Part shown: piece after piece, positions 1-8,647 of the stretch
Position numbering within the stretch: the stretch's first letter is position 1
How the letters are laid out: the number at the start of each line of letters is the position of its first letter
From: Allosphingosinicella indica
GTDB taxonomy: Bacteria > Pseudomonadota > Alphaproteobacteria > Sphingomonadales > Sphingomonadaceae
DNA length: 64,000 nucleotides
Reading direction: 5' to 3'
Assembly: GCF_900177405.1 (NCBI RefSeq)
Contig: NZ_LT840185.1
Coordinates: 2,719,501-2,783,500, forward strand
Position numbers and translations under genes: made by a program
The notes under the pieces: model-generated
What the model was told of the DNA's origin: nothing
Database searches by the model: none
Seen by the model: only the letters and a program-made list of their open reading frames with translations

Positions 1-1
1 G

Positions 2-1480
2 ACGCCCACCGAAAAGCCGCGCGACCGGCGGTTCTCGCATCCCGAATGGCAGGAGCAGCCTTACTTCCGGACGCTGCGCGACGCCTATCTGCTCGCATCG
101 AAGCAGCTTCGCGAGACGGTGCGCGCGGCGGGCGGCGACGGGCCGAATGCGGCGATGATGAACTTCCTCGCCGATCAATATCTGAATGCGATCGCTCCGA
201 CCAATTTTGCGATGACCAATCCCGAGGTCGTCCAGCGGACGATCGAGACGGGCGGCGCTAATCTCGCCGCGGGTTTCGGCAATCTGCTGGAGGATGTCGC
301 GGCGGGCAAGGGCATCGTCCGGCGGCGGACGGACAGCGATTTCGTGGTCGGCGAGACATTGGCGGCGACGCCGGGATCGGTCGTCTTCAAAAACGACCTG
401 TTCCAGCTCATCCAATATGATCCGGCGACCAAGGACGTCGCGGCAGAGCCCCTGCTCTACGTCCCGCCGCTGGTGAACAAATATTACATGATCGACCTTC
501 AGCCGAAGTCGAGCCTCGTCAAATGGCTGGTCGATCAGGGGCGGACGGTCTTCGTTATCTCGTGGGTCAATCCCGACGAGCGCCACCGCGACATGGGCGT
601 CGAACAATATGTGTTGGACGGGATCGTGGAGGCGATCGGCGCGGCGCGCGAGGCCGCGAAGGCGGACAAAGTGGATCTGTTCAGTTTCTGCCTCGGCGGA
701 ACGTTGGTCGCAATCACGCTGGCATGGCTCGCCGCGAAGGGCCGGGCGGAAGAGGTGAACAGCGCGACCTTAATCGGATCGATGGTCGATTTCGCGGACA
801 TGCGCGACTGGTCGGCCTTCGTCCACGAAGCGCATCTCGACGCGCTCGAGGATCATCTCGCCAAGCGCGGCTTCATCGACTCGACCGAGTTGCAGCAACT
901 CTTCGCCGCGGTGCGCTCGAACGATCTCATCTGGTCATCGGTGGTGAATCATTATCTGCTCGACAAGCCCGCGCCGGCTTCGGATCTGCTCCACTGGTTC
1001 GAGGACGGCGCGCGCATCCCGGCGGAATTCCTCAAAAGCTACAACCGCGGCCTTCTCGCCAGCAACGCGCTGAAGGCCGGCGTCGGCTTCGAGGTCGGCG
1101 GCGTCGTCATCGATCTCGGTGTGATCGAGACGCCGGTCATGGTCATCGCGCTCAAGGACGACCACGTGTCGGCCTGGGAAGCGGTCTATGACGGGACCAA
1201 GCTTTTCGGCGGGCCGGTGCAGTTCATCCTCGGCGGGTCGGGCCACAATGCCGGCGTCATCAATCCGCCAGCGGCCAATAAACATGGCTATTGGACCAGC
1301 GAAGCGCGGCCCGACAGCGGGGCGGAATGGCTGGAGGGCGCGGAGCGGCACGAAGGTTCGTGGTGGCCGGCATGGACGGCGTGGCTCGATGCGCACAGCT
1401 CGGGCAAGGTCAAGGCGCGGAAGCCCCAGAATGCGATCGAAGCGGCGCCGGGAAGCTATGTGCGGGTGGTGCACGGTTAG
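2..1480 (+). CDS. phaC: Class I poly(3-hydroxyalkanoate) synthase, 5' end outside window
   Basis: This enzyme polymerises (R)-3-hydroxyacyl-CoA into PHA at the surface of storage granules. The frame is open from the first bases of the window, and residues such as FSHPEWQEQPYFRTLRDAYL match the PhaC N-terminal domain, so the true start lies upstream; 492 residues are visible of a family length near 580-600. The alpha/beta-hydrolase triad is present: the nucleophile Cys at visible residue 230 in FSFCLGGT, Asp in LKDDHVSAW near 387, and His in GGSGHNAGV near 415. The Gly that normally opens the lipase-like box (G-x-C-x-G-G) is Ser here. Valine-catabolism genes follow, separated by a dyad repeat. 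The family call is secure; activity with the altered box is inferred. Confidence 0.95.
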   Translation, partial: TPTEKPRDRRFSHPEWQEQPYFRTLRDAYLLASKQLRETVRAAGGDGPNAAMMNFLADQYLNAIAPTNFAMTNPEVVQRTIETGGANLAAGFGNLLEDVAAGKGIVRRRTDSDFVVGETLAATPGSVVFKNDLFQLIQYDPATKDVAAEPLLYVPPLVNKYYMIDLQPKSSLVKWLVDQGRTVFVISWVNPDERHRDMGVEQYVLDGIVEAIGAAREAAKADKVDLFSFCLGGTLVAITLAWLAAKGRAEEVNSATLIGSMVDFADMRDWSAFVHEAHLDALEDHLAKRGFIDSTELQQLFAAVRSNDLIWSSVVNHYLLDKPAPASDLLHWFEDGARIPAEFLKSYNRGLLASNALKAGVGFEVGGVVIDLGVIETPVMVIALKDDHVSAWEAVYDGTKLFGGPVQFILGGSGHNAGVINPPAANKHGYWTSEARPDSGAEWLEGAERHEGSWWPAWTAWLDAHSSGKVKARKPQNAIEAAPGSYVRVVHG

Positions 1481-1497
1481 CGTTGCTAGCTTCGGCC

Positions 1498-1570
1498 GCT
1501 TGCCCTGAGCTTGTCGAAGGGCTGCCCTGTCTTCGGCACCGAAACGGCAGGGCTTCGACGGGCTTAGCCC
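1498..1570. repeat. Sphingomonad intergenic dyad repeat, copy 1
   Basis: A left arm with CCCTGAGCTTGTCGAAGGGC is followed by a looser inverted arm, GGGCTTCGACGGGCTTAGCC, about 25 bases later. The same core occurs near positions 3476-3550 and 10619-10702. It lies between phaC and the next gene and could fold as a hairpin at the end of the phaC transcript. The right arm has diverged more than in the other two copies. Confidence 0.7.
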
Positions 1571-1584
1571 GGACGGATTTGAAA

Positions 1585-2682
1585 ATGAGCGGGGACCAAG
1601 AGACAAGAATGATCGACGACGCCAGTACCGACACCCTGACCTATATCGACGGCCGCGCGGGGCGGCTGCGGCTCAACCGGCCGAAGGCGCTCCACGCGCT
1701 CAACCTGCCGATGGTCCGTCAAATGACACAGGCGCTGCTCGAATGGCAGGACGATCCCAGCGTCCGGCTCGTCATCATCGACCATGCCGAAGGCCGCGGC
1801 TTCTGCGCCGGCGGCGACGTGGTGACAATCGCGAAGAGCGCGCAGGGCCACGGCGCTGCGGGCCAGGCCTTCTTTTTCCAGGAATATCGGCTCAACCATC
1901 TCATGTACACCTACGCCAAGCCCGGCGTAGTGTTCATGGACGGGATCACGATGGGCGGCGGCGTCGGCATCGCCTGCCCCTGCCGCTATCGCGTCGCCAC
2001 CGAGCGCACCATCTTCGCGATGCCGGAGACGACGATCGGGCTTTTCCCGGATGTCGGCGGCGGACGCTATCTATCGCGGCTGCGCGGGCGGGTCGCGCAA
2101 TATCTTGCGCTCACCGGCGCGCGGATCGACGGCGCCGACTGCGTCGCGCTCGGGCTCGCCAATTTCTACATCCCGTCGAAGCGTCTCGACGCGCTCAAGG
2201 CGCAGCTCTGCCGCGAGCCGGAAAAGGCGGAGAGCCTGCTTGCGGGCGAAGCAGTGGCGCCGCCGCCTTCGCAGATCGCCGAAGTCCTGCCGCTGATCGA
2301 CCGGCTGTTCGCGTCGGACGAGTATGAAGAGATCCTCGCCGCGCTCCGAGCAGATGGCGGCGACTGGGCAAAGCAGCAACTCGACATCCTTGCGAAAAAA
2401 TCCCCCACCGCGTGCAAGGTCAGCCTCCGGATGCTGGTCGAAAGTCCGCGCCAGCCGCATTTCCTCGACGAGATGCGCATGGAATTCGGCATCGTCACCC
2501 GCATGTTTCGCCACGGCGATTTCTACGAGGGCGTGCGCGCTTTGCTTATCGACAAGGACAATGCGCCGCGCTGGAATCCCGCGACCCCGGAGGCGGTGAC
2601 GCCGGCGATGGTCGACAGCTTCTTCGAGCCCCTGCCCCCCCGCGAGGCCTGGACTCCCCATCCGATCGACGGAGACGAATGA
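1585..2682 (+). CDS. 3-hydroxyisobutyryl-CoA hydrolase (crotonase fold)
   Basis: Predicted to hydrolyse 3-hydroxyisobutyryl-CoA to free 3-hydroxyisobutyrate in valine breakdown. The 365-residue protein has the crotonase oxyanion segment GFCAGGDV, a second glycine-rich segment GITMGGGVG and the hydrolase hallmark [18 protein letters not shown], which separates HIBYL-CoA hydrolases from plain enoyl-CoA hydratases. The start at 1585 has a GGACGG-like site upstream; an in-frame ATG at 1609 is a possible alternative giving 357 residues. The stop overlaps the start of the next crotonase gene, so the two are likely translationally coupled. Enoyl-CoA hydratase/isomerase is the main alternative annotation. 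Confidence 0.88.
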   Translation: MSGDQETRMIDDASTDTLTYIDGRAGRLRLNRPKALHALNLPMVRQMTQALLEWQDDPSVRLVIIDHAEGRGFCAGGDVVTIAKSAQGHGAAGQAFFFQEYRLNHLMYTYAKPGVVFMDGITMGGGVGIACPCRYRVATERTIFAMPETTIGLFPDVGGGRYLSRLRGRVAQYLALTGARIDGADCVALGLANFYIPSKRLDALKAQLCREPEKAESLLAGEAVAPPPSQIAEVLPLIDRLFASDEYEEILAALRADGGDWAKQQLDILAKKSPTACKVSLRMLVESPRQPHFLDEMRMEFGIVTRMFRHGDFYEGVRALLIDKDNAPRWNPATPEAVTPAMVDSFFEPLPPREAWTPHPIDGDE

Positions 2683-3458
2683 TGGCCGACTATCAAACCA
2701 TCCTGGTCGAGGCGAAAGGCGCGGTGACGCTCGTCACGCTCAACCGGCCCGACGCGCTCAACGCGCTTAATTCGACGGTGCTCAAGGAGCTGATCGACGT
2801 GTTCGCCGCCTATGACGCGGACGACGGCCAGCGCTGCCTGGTGCTCACCGGATCGGAAAAGGCGTTCGCCGCCGGCGCCGACATCAAGGAAATGGCTGAT
2901 CAGGGCTTCGCGCAAATGTATGCGTCCAACTTTTTCCAGGGCTGGGAGAAGGTGACCGCGACGCGCAAGCCGTGGATCGCGGCGGTTGCGGGCTATGCGC
3001 TCGGCGGCGGCTGCGAGGTTGCGATGATGGCGGACATATTGATCGCCGCCGACACCGCTAAGTTCGGCCAGCCGGAGATCAAGCTTGGCGTCACCCCGGG
3101 GATGGGCGGATCGCAGCGGCTCACCCACGCGATCGGCAAGGCGAAGGCGATGGAGATGTGTCTCACCGGCCGGATGATGGACGCCGCGGAAGCCGAGCGG
3201 TCGGGTCTCGTCGCGCGCGTCGTCCCCGCCGCCGATCTCGTTGCAGAGGCGTTGAAGCTCGCCGAGACGATCGCCAGCATGGCGCCGCTCGCCGCGATCG
3301 CCACCAAGGAGCAGGTCAATGCCGCCTACGAGATGACCCTGGCGCAGGGCATCAACTTCGAGCGCCGCCTGTTTCACGGCCTGTTCGGCAGCAAGGACCA
3401 GAAGGAAGGCATGTCCGCCTTCGTCGCCAAGCGGAAGGCGGAGTGGACGGGACGCTAG
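2682..3458 (+). CDS. Enoyl-CoA hydratase
   Basis: A 258-residue crotonase, the usual length, predicted to hydrate short-chain enoyl-CoA such as methacrylyl-CoA, the step before the hydrolase encoded upstream. Visible features are the N-terminal [11 protein letters not shown], the first oxyanion segment [11 protein letters not shown], the second [12 protein letters not shown], and the catalytic-region glutamates in [20 protein letters not shown]. Two ATGs stand in tandem at 2679 and 2682; 2682 is preferred because GGAGA lies six bases before it. It overlaps the upstream stop, indicating coupled expression in the valine pathway cluster. Confidence 0.92.
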   Translation: MADYQTILVEAKGAVTLVTLNRPDALNALNSTVLKELIDVFAAYDADDGQRCLVLTGSEKAFAAGADIKEMADQGFAQMYASNFFQGWEKVTATRKPWIAAVAGYALGGGCEVAMMADILIAADTAKFGQPEIKLGVTPGMGGSQRLTHAIGKAKAMEMCLTGRMMDAAEAERSGLVARVVPAADLVAEALKLAETIASMAPLAAIATKEQVNAAYEMTLAQGINFERRLFHGLFGSKDQKEGMSAFVAKRKAEWTGR

Positions 3459-3473
3459 TTTCCGGTCACCGGT

Positions 3474-3550
3474 TGGGCTGAGCCTGTCGAAGCCCTGTCC
3501 TGCGCGCAGGCGAAAAACAAGTACAGCCCTTCGACAAGCTCAGGGCGAGC
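3474..3550. repeat. Sphingomonad intergenic dyad repeat, copy 2
   Basis: GGCTGAGCCTGTCGAAGCCC is followed about 25 bases later by its inverted partner CCCTTCGACAAGCTCAGGGC. The element fills the gap between the enoyl-CoA hydratase stop and the ribosome-binding site of mmsB, so it will be transcribed if the genes form an operon. Confidence 0.8.
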
Positions 3551-3567
3551 AGTTTGGGAGAGCGACA

Positions 3568-4503
3568 GTGGCACGCGTAGCATTCATCGGCCTCGGCAAT
3601 ATGGGTGGCGGGATGGCCGCGAACCTCGCCAGCAAGGGCGACAGCGTCCGTGCGTTTGATCTTTCCGCCGATGCGCTTGCGCGGGCGAAGGACGCGGGCT
3701 GCGACGTGGCCGGCTCTGCGGCCGAGGCGGTCAAGGACGCCGAGGCGGTCGTCACCATGCTGCCCGCGGGCAAGCATGTCCGCGAGGTCTACGAGAGCGC
3801 AGTCTTCGGCAATGCGCCGACCACCGCGATCCTGATCGACTGCTCCACCATCGATGTCGCGACAGCACGCGAGGTGGAGGAAGCGGCGCAGGCGAATGGC
3901 CTGACGATGGTCGATGCACCCGTATCGGGCGGCATCGCCGCGGCGGAGGGGGGCACGCTCACCTTCATGGTCGGCGGCAGCGAGGACGGCTTCGCCCGCG
4001 CCAAGCCCCATCTCGAAAAGATGGGCAAGGCGGTGATCCACGCCGGCGGCGCGGGCGCGGGACAGGCGGCGAAGATCTGCAACAACATGCTGCTCGGCGC
4101 GTCGATGGCCGCGACCTGCGAAGCCTTCGTGCTCGCGCAGAAGCTGGGGCTCGATCCGCAGACCTTCTTCGACATTTCCAGCCAGGCCTCGGGCCAGTGC
4201 TGGTCGATGACAAGTTACTGCCCCGTCCCCGGCGTCGGCCCGCAGACGCCTGCCGACCGCGGCTATGATGGCGGCTTCGCGGCAGCGCTCATGCTGAAGG
4301 ACCTGCGGCTGGCGATGGAAGCGGCCAAGAGCGTCGATAGCTACACGCCGATGGGCGCCGAGGCGGAGGAACTCTACACCCGCTTCGAGCAGCTCGGCGG
4401 CGGCGGCAAGGACTTCTCGGCGCTCATCAAGATGATCGACGATAGCTGGCAGGCGGCGGGCGAAACCGCCCCGCCCCCGCCCGGCTACCGCATGCCGGGC
4501 TGA
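3568..4503 (+). CDS. mmsB: 3-hydroxyisobutyrate dehydrogenase
   Basis: Oxidises 3-hydroxyisobutyrate to methylmalonate semialdehyde with NAD+, the step after the hydrolase encoded two genes upstream. The N-terminal Rossmann motif is FIGLGNMGGGMAANL; the substrate-binding loop DAPVSGGIAAAEGGTL is at about residues 115-130; the catalytic-lysine helix GAGQAAKICNNMLLG follows near 170. The GTG start at 3568 has GGGAG seven bases upstream. At 311 residues it is slightly longer than most relatives because of a proline-rich tail (ETAPPPPGYRMPG). It ends directly against the convergent wecB gene with no spacer. Confidence 0.95.
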   Translation: MARVAFIGLGNMGGGMAANLASKGDSVRAFDLSADALARAKDAGCDVAGSAAEAVKDAEAVVTMLPAGKHVREVYESAVFGNAPTTAILIDCSTIDVATAREVEEAAQANGLTMVDAPVSGGIAAAEGGTLTFMVGGSEDGFARAKPHLEKMGKAVIHAGGAGAGQAAKICNNMLLGASMAATCEAFVLAQKLGLDPQTFFDISSQASGQCWSMTSYCPVPGVGPQTPADRGYDGGFAAALMLKDLRLAMEAAKSVDSYTPMGAEAEELYTRFEQLGGGGKDFSALIKMIDDSWQAAGETAPPPPGYRMPG

Positions 4504-5622
4504 TCAGGCAGCGCTGCGCGCTTCCGCGAGGAGGCCGCTGCGGCGCCGGAGATCGTCGAGGCAGCGCGCGGCCGTCCGCCCGTCCCACAGGCCCGGCCGG
4601 CGCCAGCCTTCGCGCGGCATGGTCAGCGCCTCAGCGACTTCGCGCGAGAGGGTCGCGGCGGTCACCAGCCGGTTGGAACCGTGCGTGATCGTCACCGGAC
4701 GCTCGGTGTTTTCGCGAAGCGTCAGGCAGGGAATGCCGAGATAGGTCGTTTCCTCCTGCACCCCGCCGCTGTCGGTGATGACCGCAGCGGACTGGGTGAC
4801 GAGGTTCATAAAGGCGACATAGCCCTGCGGCGCCACGCGCTTGACGCCGGCTCTGTCGAGACGCCCCCCCAGCCCGGTCGCATCGAGGCGCACAGCGGTG
4901 CGAGGATGCACGGGGAACACGAGAGGCAGGCGTTGCTGGACCGCGGCGAGCGCATCAACGAGCGCTTCGAGCTGGTGATCTTCGTCCACGTTGGACGGAC
5001 GATGGAGGGTGACGACGCCATAGCCCCCCGGCGTCAGGCCGAGGCTGCCGGCGGTTCCCGCGGCCTCGATTGCCGGGCGCACCAGCTCGAAACTGTCGAG
5101 CATGATGTTGCCCACGCGGGTAATTCGGGCGGGATCCACGCCCTCGGCGATCAGGTTTTCGTCGCCGTCGGGCGAAGGCGTCCACAGGACGTCAGCGATC
5201 GCGTCGGTGACGAGTCGATTGATTTCCTCCGGCATCCTCCGGTCGCGACTGCGCAATCCGGCTTCGAGATGGATAACCGTAAAGCAAAGCTTCGCCGCCA
5301 CCATCGCGCAGGCAGCGGTCGAATTGACGTCGCCAACGACGATCAGCCAGTCCGGCCGGTCGGTTGCGGCGATCTTTTCATAGGCGATCATCACGCCGCC
5401 CGTCTGCTCGGCGTGGCTGCCCGATCCGACGCCAAGATGATAATCGGGCTGCGGCAGGCCGAGATCGGCAAAGATCGCGTCCGACATGTTGGCGTCATAA
5501 TGCTGGCCGGTGTGGATCAGCACCGGGGCGAACTCGGGTGCCGCCGAGAGCGCGTGCCAGAGCGGCGCGATCTTCATGAAATTGGGCCGGGCGGCCGCTA
5601 CCAGATGAATATGCTGGGTCAT
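4504..5622 (-). CDS. wecB: UDP-N-acetylglucosamine 2-epimerase (non-hydrolysing)
   Basis: Interconverts UDP-GlcNAc and UDP-ManNAc, a precursor for surface polysaccharides. The 372-residue length is typical. Motifs include IHTGQHYDANMSD near residue 37, GDVNSTAACAM and HLEAGLRSRDRRMPEE for nucleotide and substrate binding, HRPSNVDE, and the C-terminal ITDSGGVQEE loop. No ManNAc dehydrogenase or glycosyltransferase genes are adjacent, so its polysaccharide is not revealed by context. It is convergent with mmsB; glpK lies upstream on the same strand after a 32-base gap. Confidence 0.95.
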   Translation of the reverse strand: MTQHIHLVAAARPNFMKIAPLWHALSAAPEFAPVLIHTGQHYDANMSDAIFADLGLPQPDYHLGVGSGSHAEQTGGVMIAYEKIAATDRPDWLIVVGDVNSTAACAMVAAKLCFTVIHLEAGLRSRDRRMPEEINRLVTDAIADVLWTPSPDGDENLIAEGVDPARITRVGNIMLDSFELVRPAIEAAGTAGSLGLTPGGYGVVTLHRPSNVDEDHQLEALVDALAAVQQRLPLVFPVHPRTAVRLDATGLGGRLDRAGVKRVAPQGYVAFMNLVTQSAAVITDSGGVQEETTYLGIPCLTLRENTERPVTITHGSNRLVTAATLSREVAEALTMPREGWRRPGLWDGRTAARCLDDLRRRSGLLAEARSAA

Positions 5623-5654
5623 CGCGCGCCATGCTAGCGGCGCCGGGTTAAGGA

Positions 5655-7121
5655 TTAGTCGAGCACGCGCCCGACCGCTTGTCGCCAGCCGGCAATGCGG
5701 GCGCCGCGGGTTGGGGCGTCCATCGCGGGGGTGAACCGGCGCGTTTCGCCGCGCATCGCACTGGCCGTTTCAGCAAGCGAGCCGAACAGGCCGCAGCCCA
5801 CGCCGGCGAGCATCGCCGCGCCGAGCGCTGTCGTTTCGACAAATGCCGGGCGCTCGACCGGCGCTTCCAGGATGTCGGCCAGATCCTGCGCGATCCAGTC
5901 GTTCGCTGACATGCCGCCGTCGATCCGGAGCGTCCCCCAGCGCGCGCCGTCGGCGGTAAAGGCTTGCATCAGGTCGAACGTCTGGTGCGCCATCGCCTCA
6001 AGCGCCGCGCGGACGATATGCGCACGGCCGGTAGCGAAGCTGAGGCCTGTGATCGCGGCACGCGCATCGGGTCGCCAATGCGGGGCGCCGAGCCCGGCGA
6101 GCGCAGGCACCGCGAACACCCCGCCATTGTCGGCGACGGATCGCGCCAGCGCCTCGGTTTCCGCCGCGGTCGCCACGAAGCCGAGCTGGTCGCGCAGCCA
6201 TTTGACGAGGCTCCCGGCGACGAACACCGAACCTTCCAAGGCGTAGCTGCGCTGTCCATGGAGTTGCCAGCCGACCGTTGCGAGCAGGCGATGTTCGGAC
6301 ATCGTCCGCTCGCTGCCGGTGCAGGTCAGGACGAAGGCACCCGTGCCGTAGGTTGCCTTGGTGTCGCCGGGCCGGAGGCACGCTTGGCCGATCGCGGCCG
6401 CCTGTTGATCGCCGGCGACGCCGGTAATGGGGATTGCGGCGCCGAAAAGGCTGGTCGTCGCGATCGGACCGGCGCAATCGACGATTTCTGGCAGGGCCCC
6501 TTGGGGGGCTCCGAACAGGTCGCACAGCCCCTCGTCCCACCGGCCGGTGCCGATATCCATGAGCGCAGTACGCGAAGCATTGGTTGCGTCGGTGACGTGG
6601 CGCCCGCCGGCGAGCTTCCAGATCAGCCAGGATTCGATCGTGCCGACCGCTAGGTCACTCCCGGCAGCCGCGACTTCCGGCCAGTTGCTCAGCGCCCACC
6701 CGATCTTCGATCCACTGAAGTACGGATCGAGCACCAACCCCGTCGCCTGCTGGACGCGCGGTTCCACGCCCGCTTCGCGCAGCCGTTCGCACGCAGCCGC
6801 CGTCCGTCGGTCCTGCCAGACGATCGCGCGCGCCAGCGGCTCGCCGCTGCTGCGGCGCCAAAAGACTATCGTCTCGCGCTGATTGGTGATGCCGATCGCC
6901 GCGATCCGGTTCGCACCGCCCGCCGCCTCGACCATCTCGGCGATGCAGGTGTGCGTCCGATCCCAGATTTCGGCCGCGTCATGCTCGACCAATCCAGGCG
7001 CGGGATAATGCTGGGTGATGTCACGCTGCGCGACGCCGCGGCATCCGCCGTCCGGATCGAACAGCATGGCTCGCGTGCTGGTCGTGCCCGCGTCGATCAC
7101 AAGGATGGCCCGTTCGGTCAT
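5655..7121 (-). CDS. glpK: Glycerol kinase
   Basis: Phosphorylates glycerol to sn-glycerol-3-phosphate. It is an FGGY-family kinase with the N-terminal phosphate-binding loop VIDAGTTSTRAML, the substrate segment ITNQRETIVFW, and the C-terminal signature around DGGMSANDWIAQ. From the ATG at 7121 it has 488 residues, close to the family norm; a GTG at 7136 would add five, and neither start has a strong ribosome-binding site. It is divergent from glpD across about 64 bases, so the two probably share one control region. No glpF facilitator or GlpR repressor gene is adjacent. Confidence 0.96.
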   Translation of the reverse strand: MTERAILVIDAGTTSTRAMLFDPDGGCRGVAQRDITQHYPAPGLVEHDAAEIWDRTHTCIAEMVEAAGGANRIAAIGITNQRETIVFWRRSSGEPLARAIVWQDRRTAAACERLREAGVEPRVQQATGLVLDPYFSGSKIGWALSNWPEVAAAGSDLAVGTIESWLIWKLAGGRHVTDATNASRTALMDIGTGRWDEGLCDLFGAPQGALPEIVDCAGPIATTSLFGAAIPITGVAGDQQAAAIGQACLRPGDTKATYGTGAFVLTCTGSERTMSEHRLLATVGWQLHGQRSYALEGSVFVAGSLVKWLRDQLGFVATAAETEALARSVADNGGVFAVPALAGLGAPHWRPDARAAITGLSFATGRAHIVRAALEAMAHQTFDLMQAFTADGARWGTLRIDGGMSANDWIAQDLADILEAPVERPAFVETTALGAAMLAGVGCGLFGSLAETASAMRGETRRFTPAMDAPTRGARIAGWRQAVGRVLD

Positions 7122-7185
7122 GGCTTTTGGTGACACGAAGCACGGATGGATTCCAGCTTTCGCAGATTAGCGGTAAAAGGCGCCG

Positions 7186-8616
7186 GTGAGTTACGACCTT
7201 CTCGTCATCGGCGGCGGCATCAACGGGACCGCGATCGCGCGCGATGCCGCGGGCCGCGGGCTGGCGACGCTGCTAGTCGAGCGCGACGATCTCGCGGCGC
7301 ACACCTCCTCCGCCTCCTCCAAGCTGATCCACGGGGGGCTGCGTTATCTCGAACAGTTCGCCTTCCGGCTGGTCCACGAATCTCTGCAGGAGCGCGCGGT
7401 GCTACTGCAGACGGCGCCGCACATCGTCCGCCCGCTGCGCTTCGTGCTGCCTGTCGCGCGCGGAATGCGGCCATGGTGGATGATCCGCGCCGGCCTCATG
7501 CTCTACGATCTGCTCGCGCACGGCAGCAGCCTCCCGCGCACCCGGACCGTGCGTGATCCGGCGCTCACCGCGCCGCTCGCTAAAGCCGCTCACGCCTTTG
7601 CTTATTGGGATGCGTGGGTGGACGATGCGCGACTGGTCGCGCTCAACGCGCTGGATGCCCGCGAACGCGGCGCGGAGATCGCGATCCGTACCGCGCTCGT
7701 TTCGGCAGCGCGGGATGGCGATGCCTGGTCGGCGAAGCTTTCGGACGGGCGCACGGTGCGCGCGGCGGCGATCGTCAATGCCGCCGGGCCTTGGGTGGCC
7801 GAGGTGCTCGGCCAACGCCTCGCCGAAAGTGCCGAGTCGAAGGTGCGGTTGGTCAAGGGCAGCCATATCGTCGTGCCGCGCCTGTTCGACGGCGATCACG
7901 CCTATATCCTCCAGCAGCCCGACGGCCGCGTGGTCTTCGCGATCGCCTATGAGCGGGACTTCACGCTGGTCGGCACTACCGACGTTCCGGTGGAGGCACC
8001 GGACGATACCGCGCCGTCCGCGGACGAGGAACGCTATCTGTGCGAAGCGGTGGACCGCTATTTCCGCCGCGCGGTGACGCCTTCCGACATCGTATGGCGC
8101 TATGCGGGAATCCGCGCGCTCCACGACGACGGCGCCGCCGACGCGAAGGCGGTGACGCGCGACTATCATCTCGAGCTGGATGCCGATCCCGGCCCGAAAT
8201 TGCTGAGCGTGTTCGGCGGCAAGATCACCACCGCCCGCGCGCTTGCCGAGGAAGCGTTGGAAACGCTCGGCGTTGTCGCGCCGGCGTGGACGGCAGATGC
8301 ACCGCTGCCGGGCGGCGATTTCGCCGACTTCGCCGCGCTCGATGCCGCGACCGCTGCCCGATATCCCTGGCTGGGCGATACGCAGCGCCGTCGCCTGCTC
8401 CGCGCCTACGGCACGCGGGTCGAGACGCTGATCGGCGGCGCCCATTCGCTCGGCGGCGATTTCGGCGCGGGGCTCAGCGCGGCGGAGATCGCCTATCTCC
8501 GCACCCACGAATTCGCGCGGGATGCCGAAGACGTGCTCTGGCGGCGCACCAAATGCGGGCTGCATATGACCGCTGCCCAACGCGAGGCCGTAGCCACATT
8601 TCTCACCGGCGCTTGA
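7186..8616 (+). CDS. glpD: Aerobic glycerol-3-phosphate dehydrogenase
   Basis: FAD enzyme that oxidises glycerol-3-phosphate to dihydroxyacetone phosphate and passes electrons to quinone at the inner membrane. The dinucleotide-binding motif is LLVIGGGINGTAIARDAAGRG at residues 5-25, followed by the family signature SSKLIHGGLRYLE. A second conserved block is GTTDVPVEAP, and IVWRYAGIRAL with KITTARALAEE marks the C-terminal part. It is 476 residues, slightly shorter than the E. coli enzyme. The GTG start at 7186 is preceded by AAAAGG. With divergent glpK it makes a complete glycerol-to-DHAP route. Confidence 0.95.
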   Translation: MSYDLLVIGGGINGTAIARDAAGRGLATLLVERDDLAAHTSSASSKLIHGGLRYLEQFAFRLVHESLQERAVLLQTAPHIVRPLRFVLPVARGMRPWWMIRAGLMLYDLLAHGSSLPRTRTVRDPALTAPLAKAAHAFAYWDAWVDDARLVALNALDARERGAEIAIRTALVSAARDGDAWSAKLSDGRTVRAAAIVNAAGPWVAEVLGQRLAESAESKVRLVKGSHIVVPRLFDGDHAYILQQPDGRVVFAIAYERDFTLVGTTDVPVEAPDDTAPSADEERYLCEAVDRYFRRAVTPSDIVWRYAGIRALHDDGAADAKAVTRDYHLELDADPGPKLLSVFGGKITTARALAEEALETLGVVAPAWTADAPLPGGDFADFAALDAATAARYPWLGDTQRRRLLRAYGTRVETLIGGAHSLGGDFGAGLSAAEIAYLRTHEFARDAEDVLWRRTKCGLHMTAAQREAVATFLTGA

Positions 8617-8647
8617 GGCGCCGTCCCTGCCGGCCTAGGAGGCGGCG

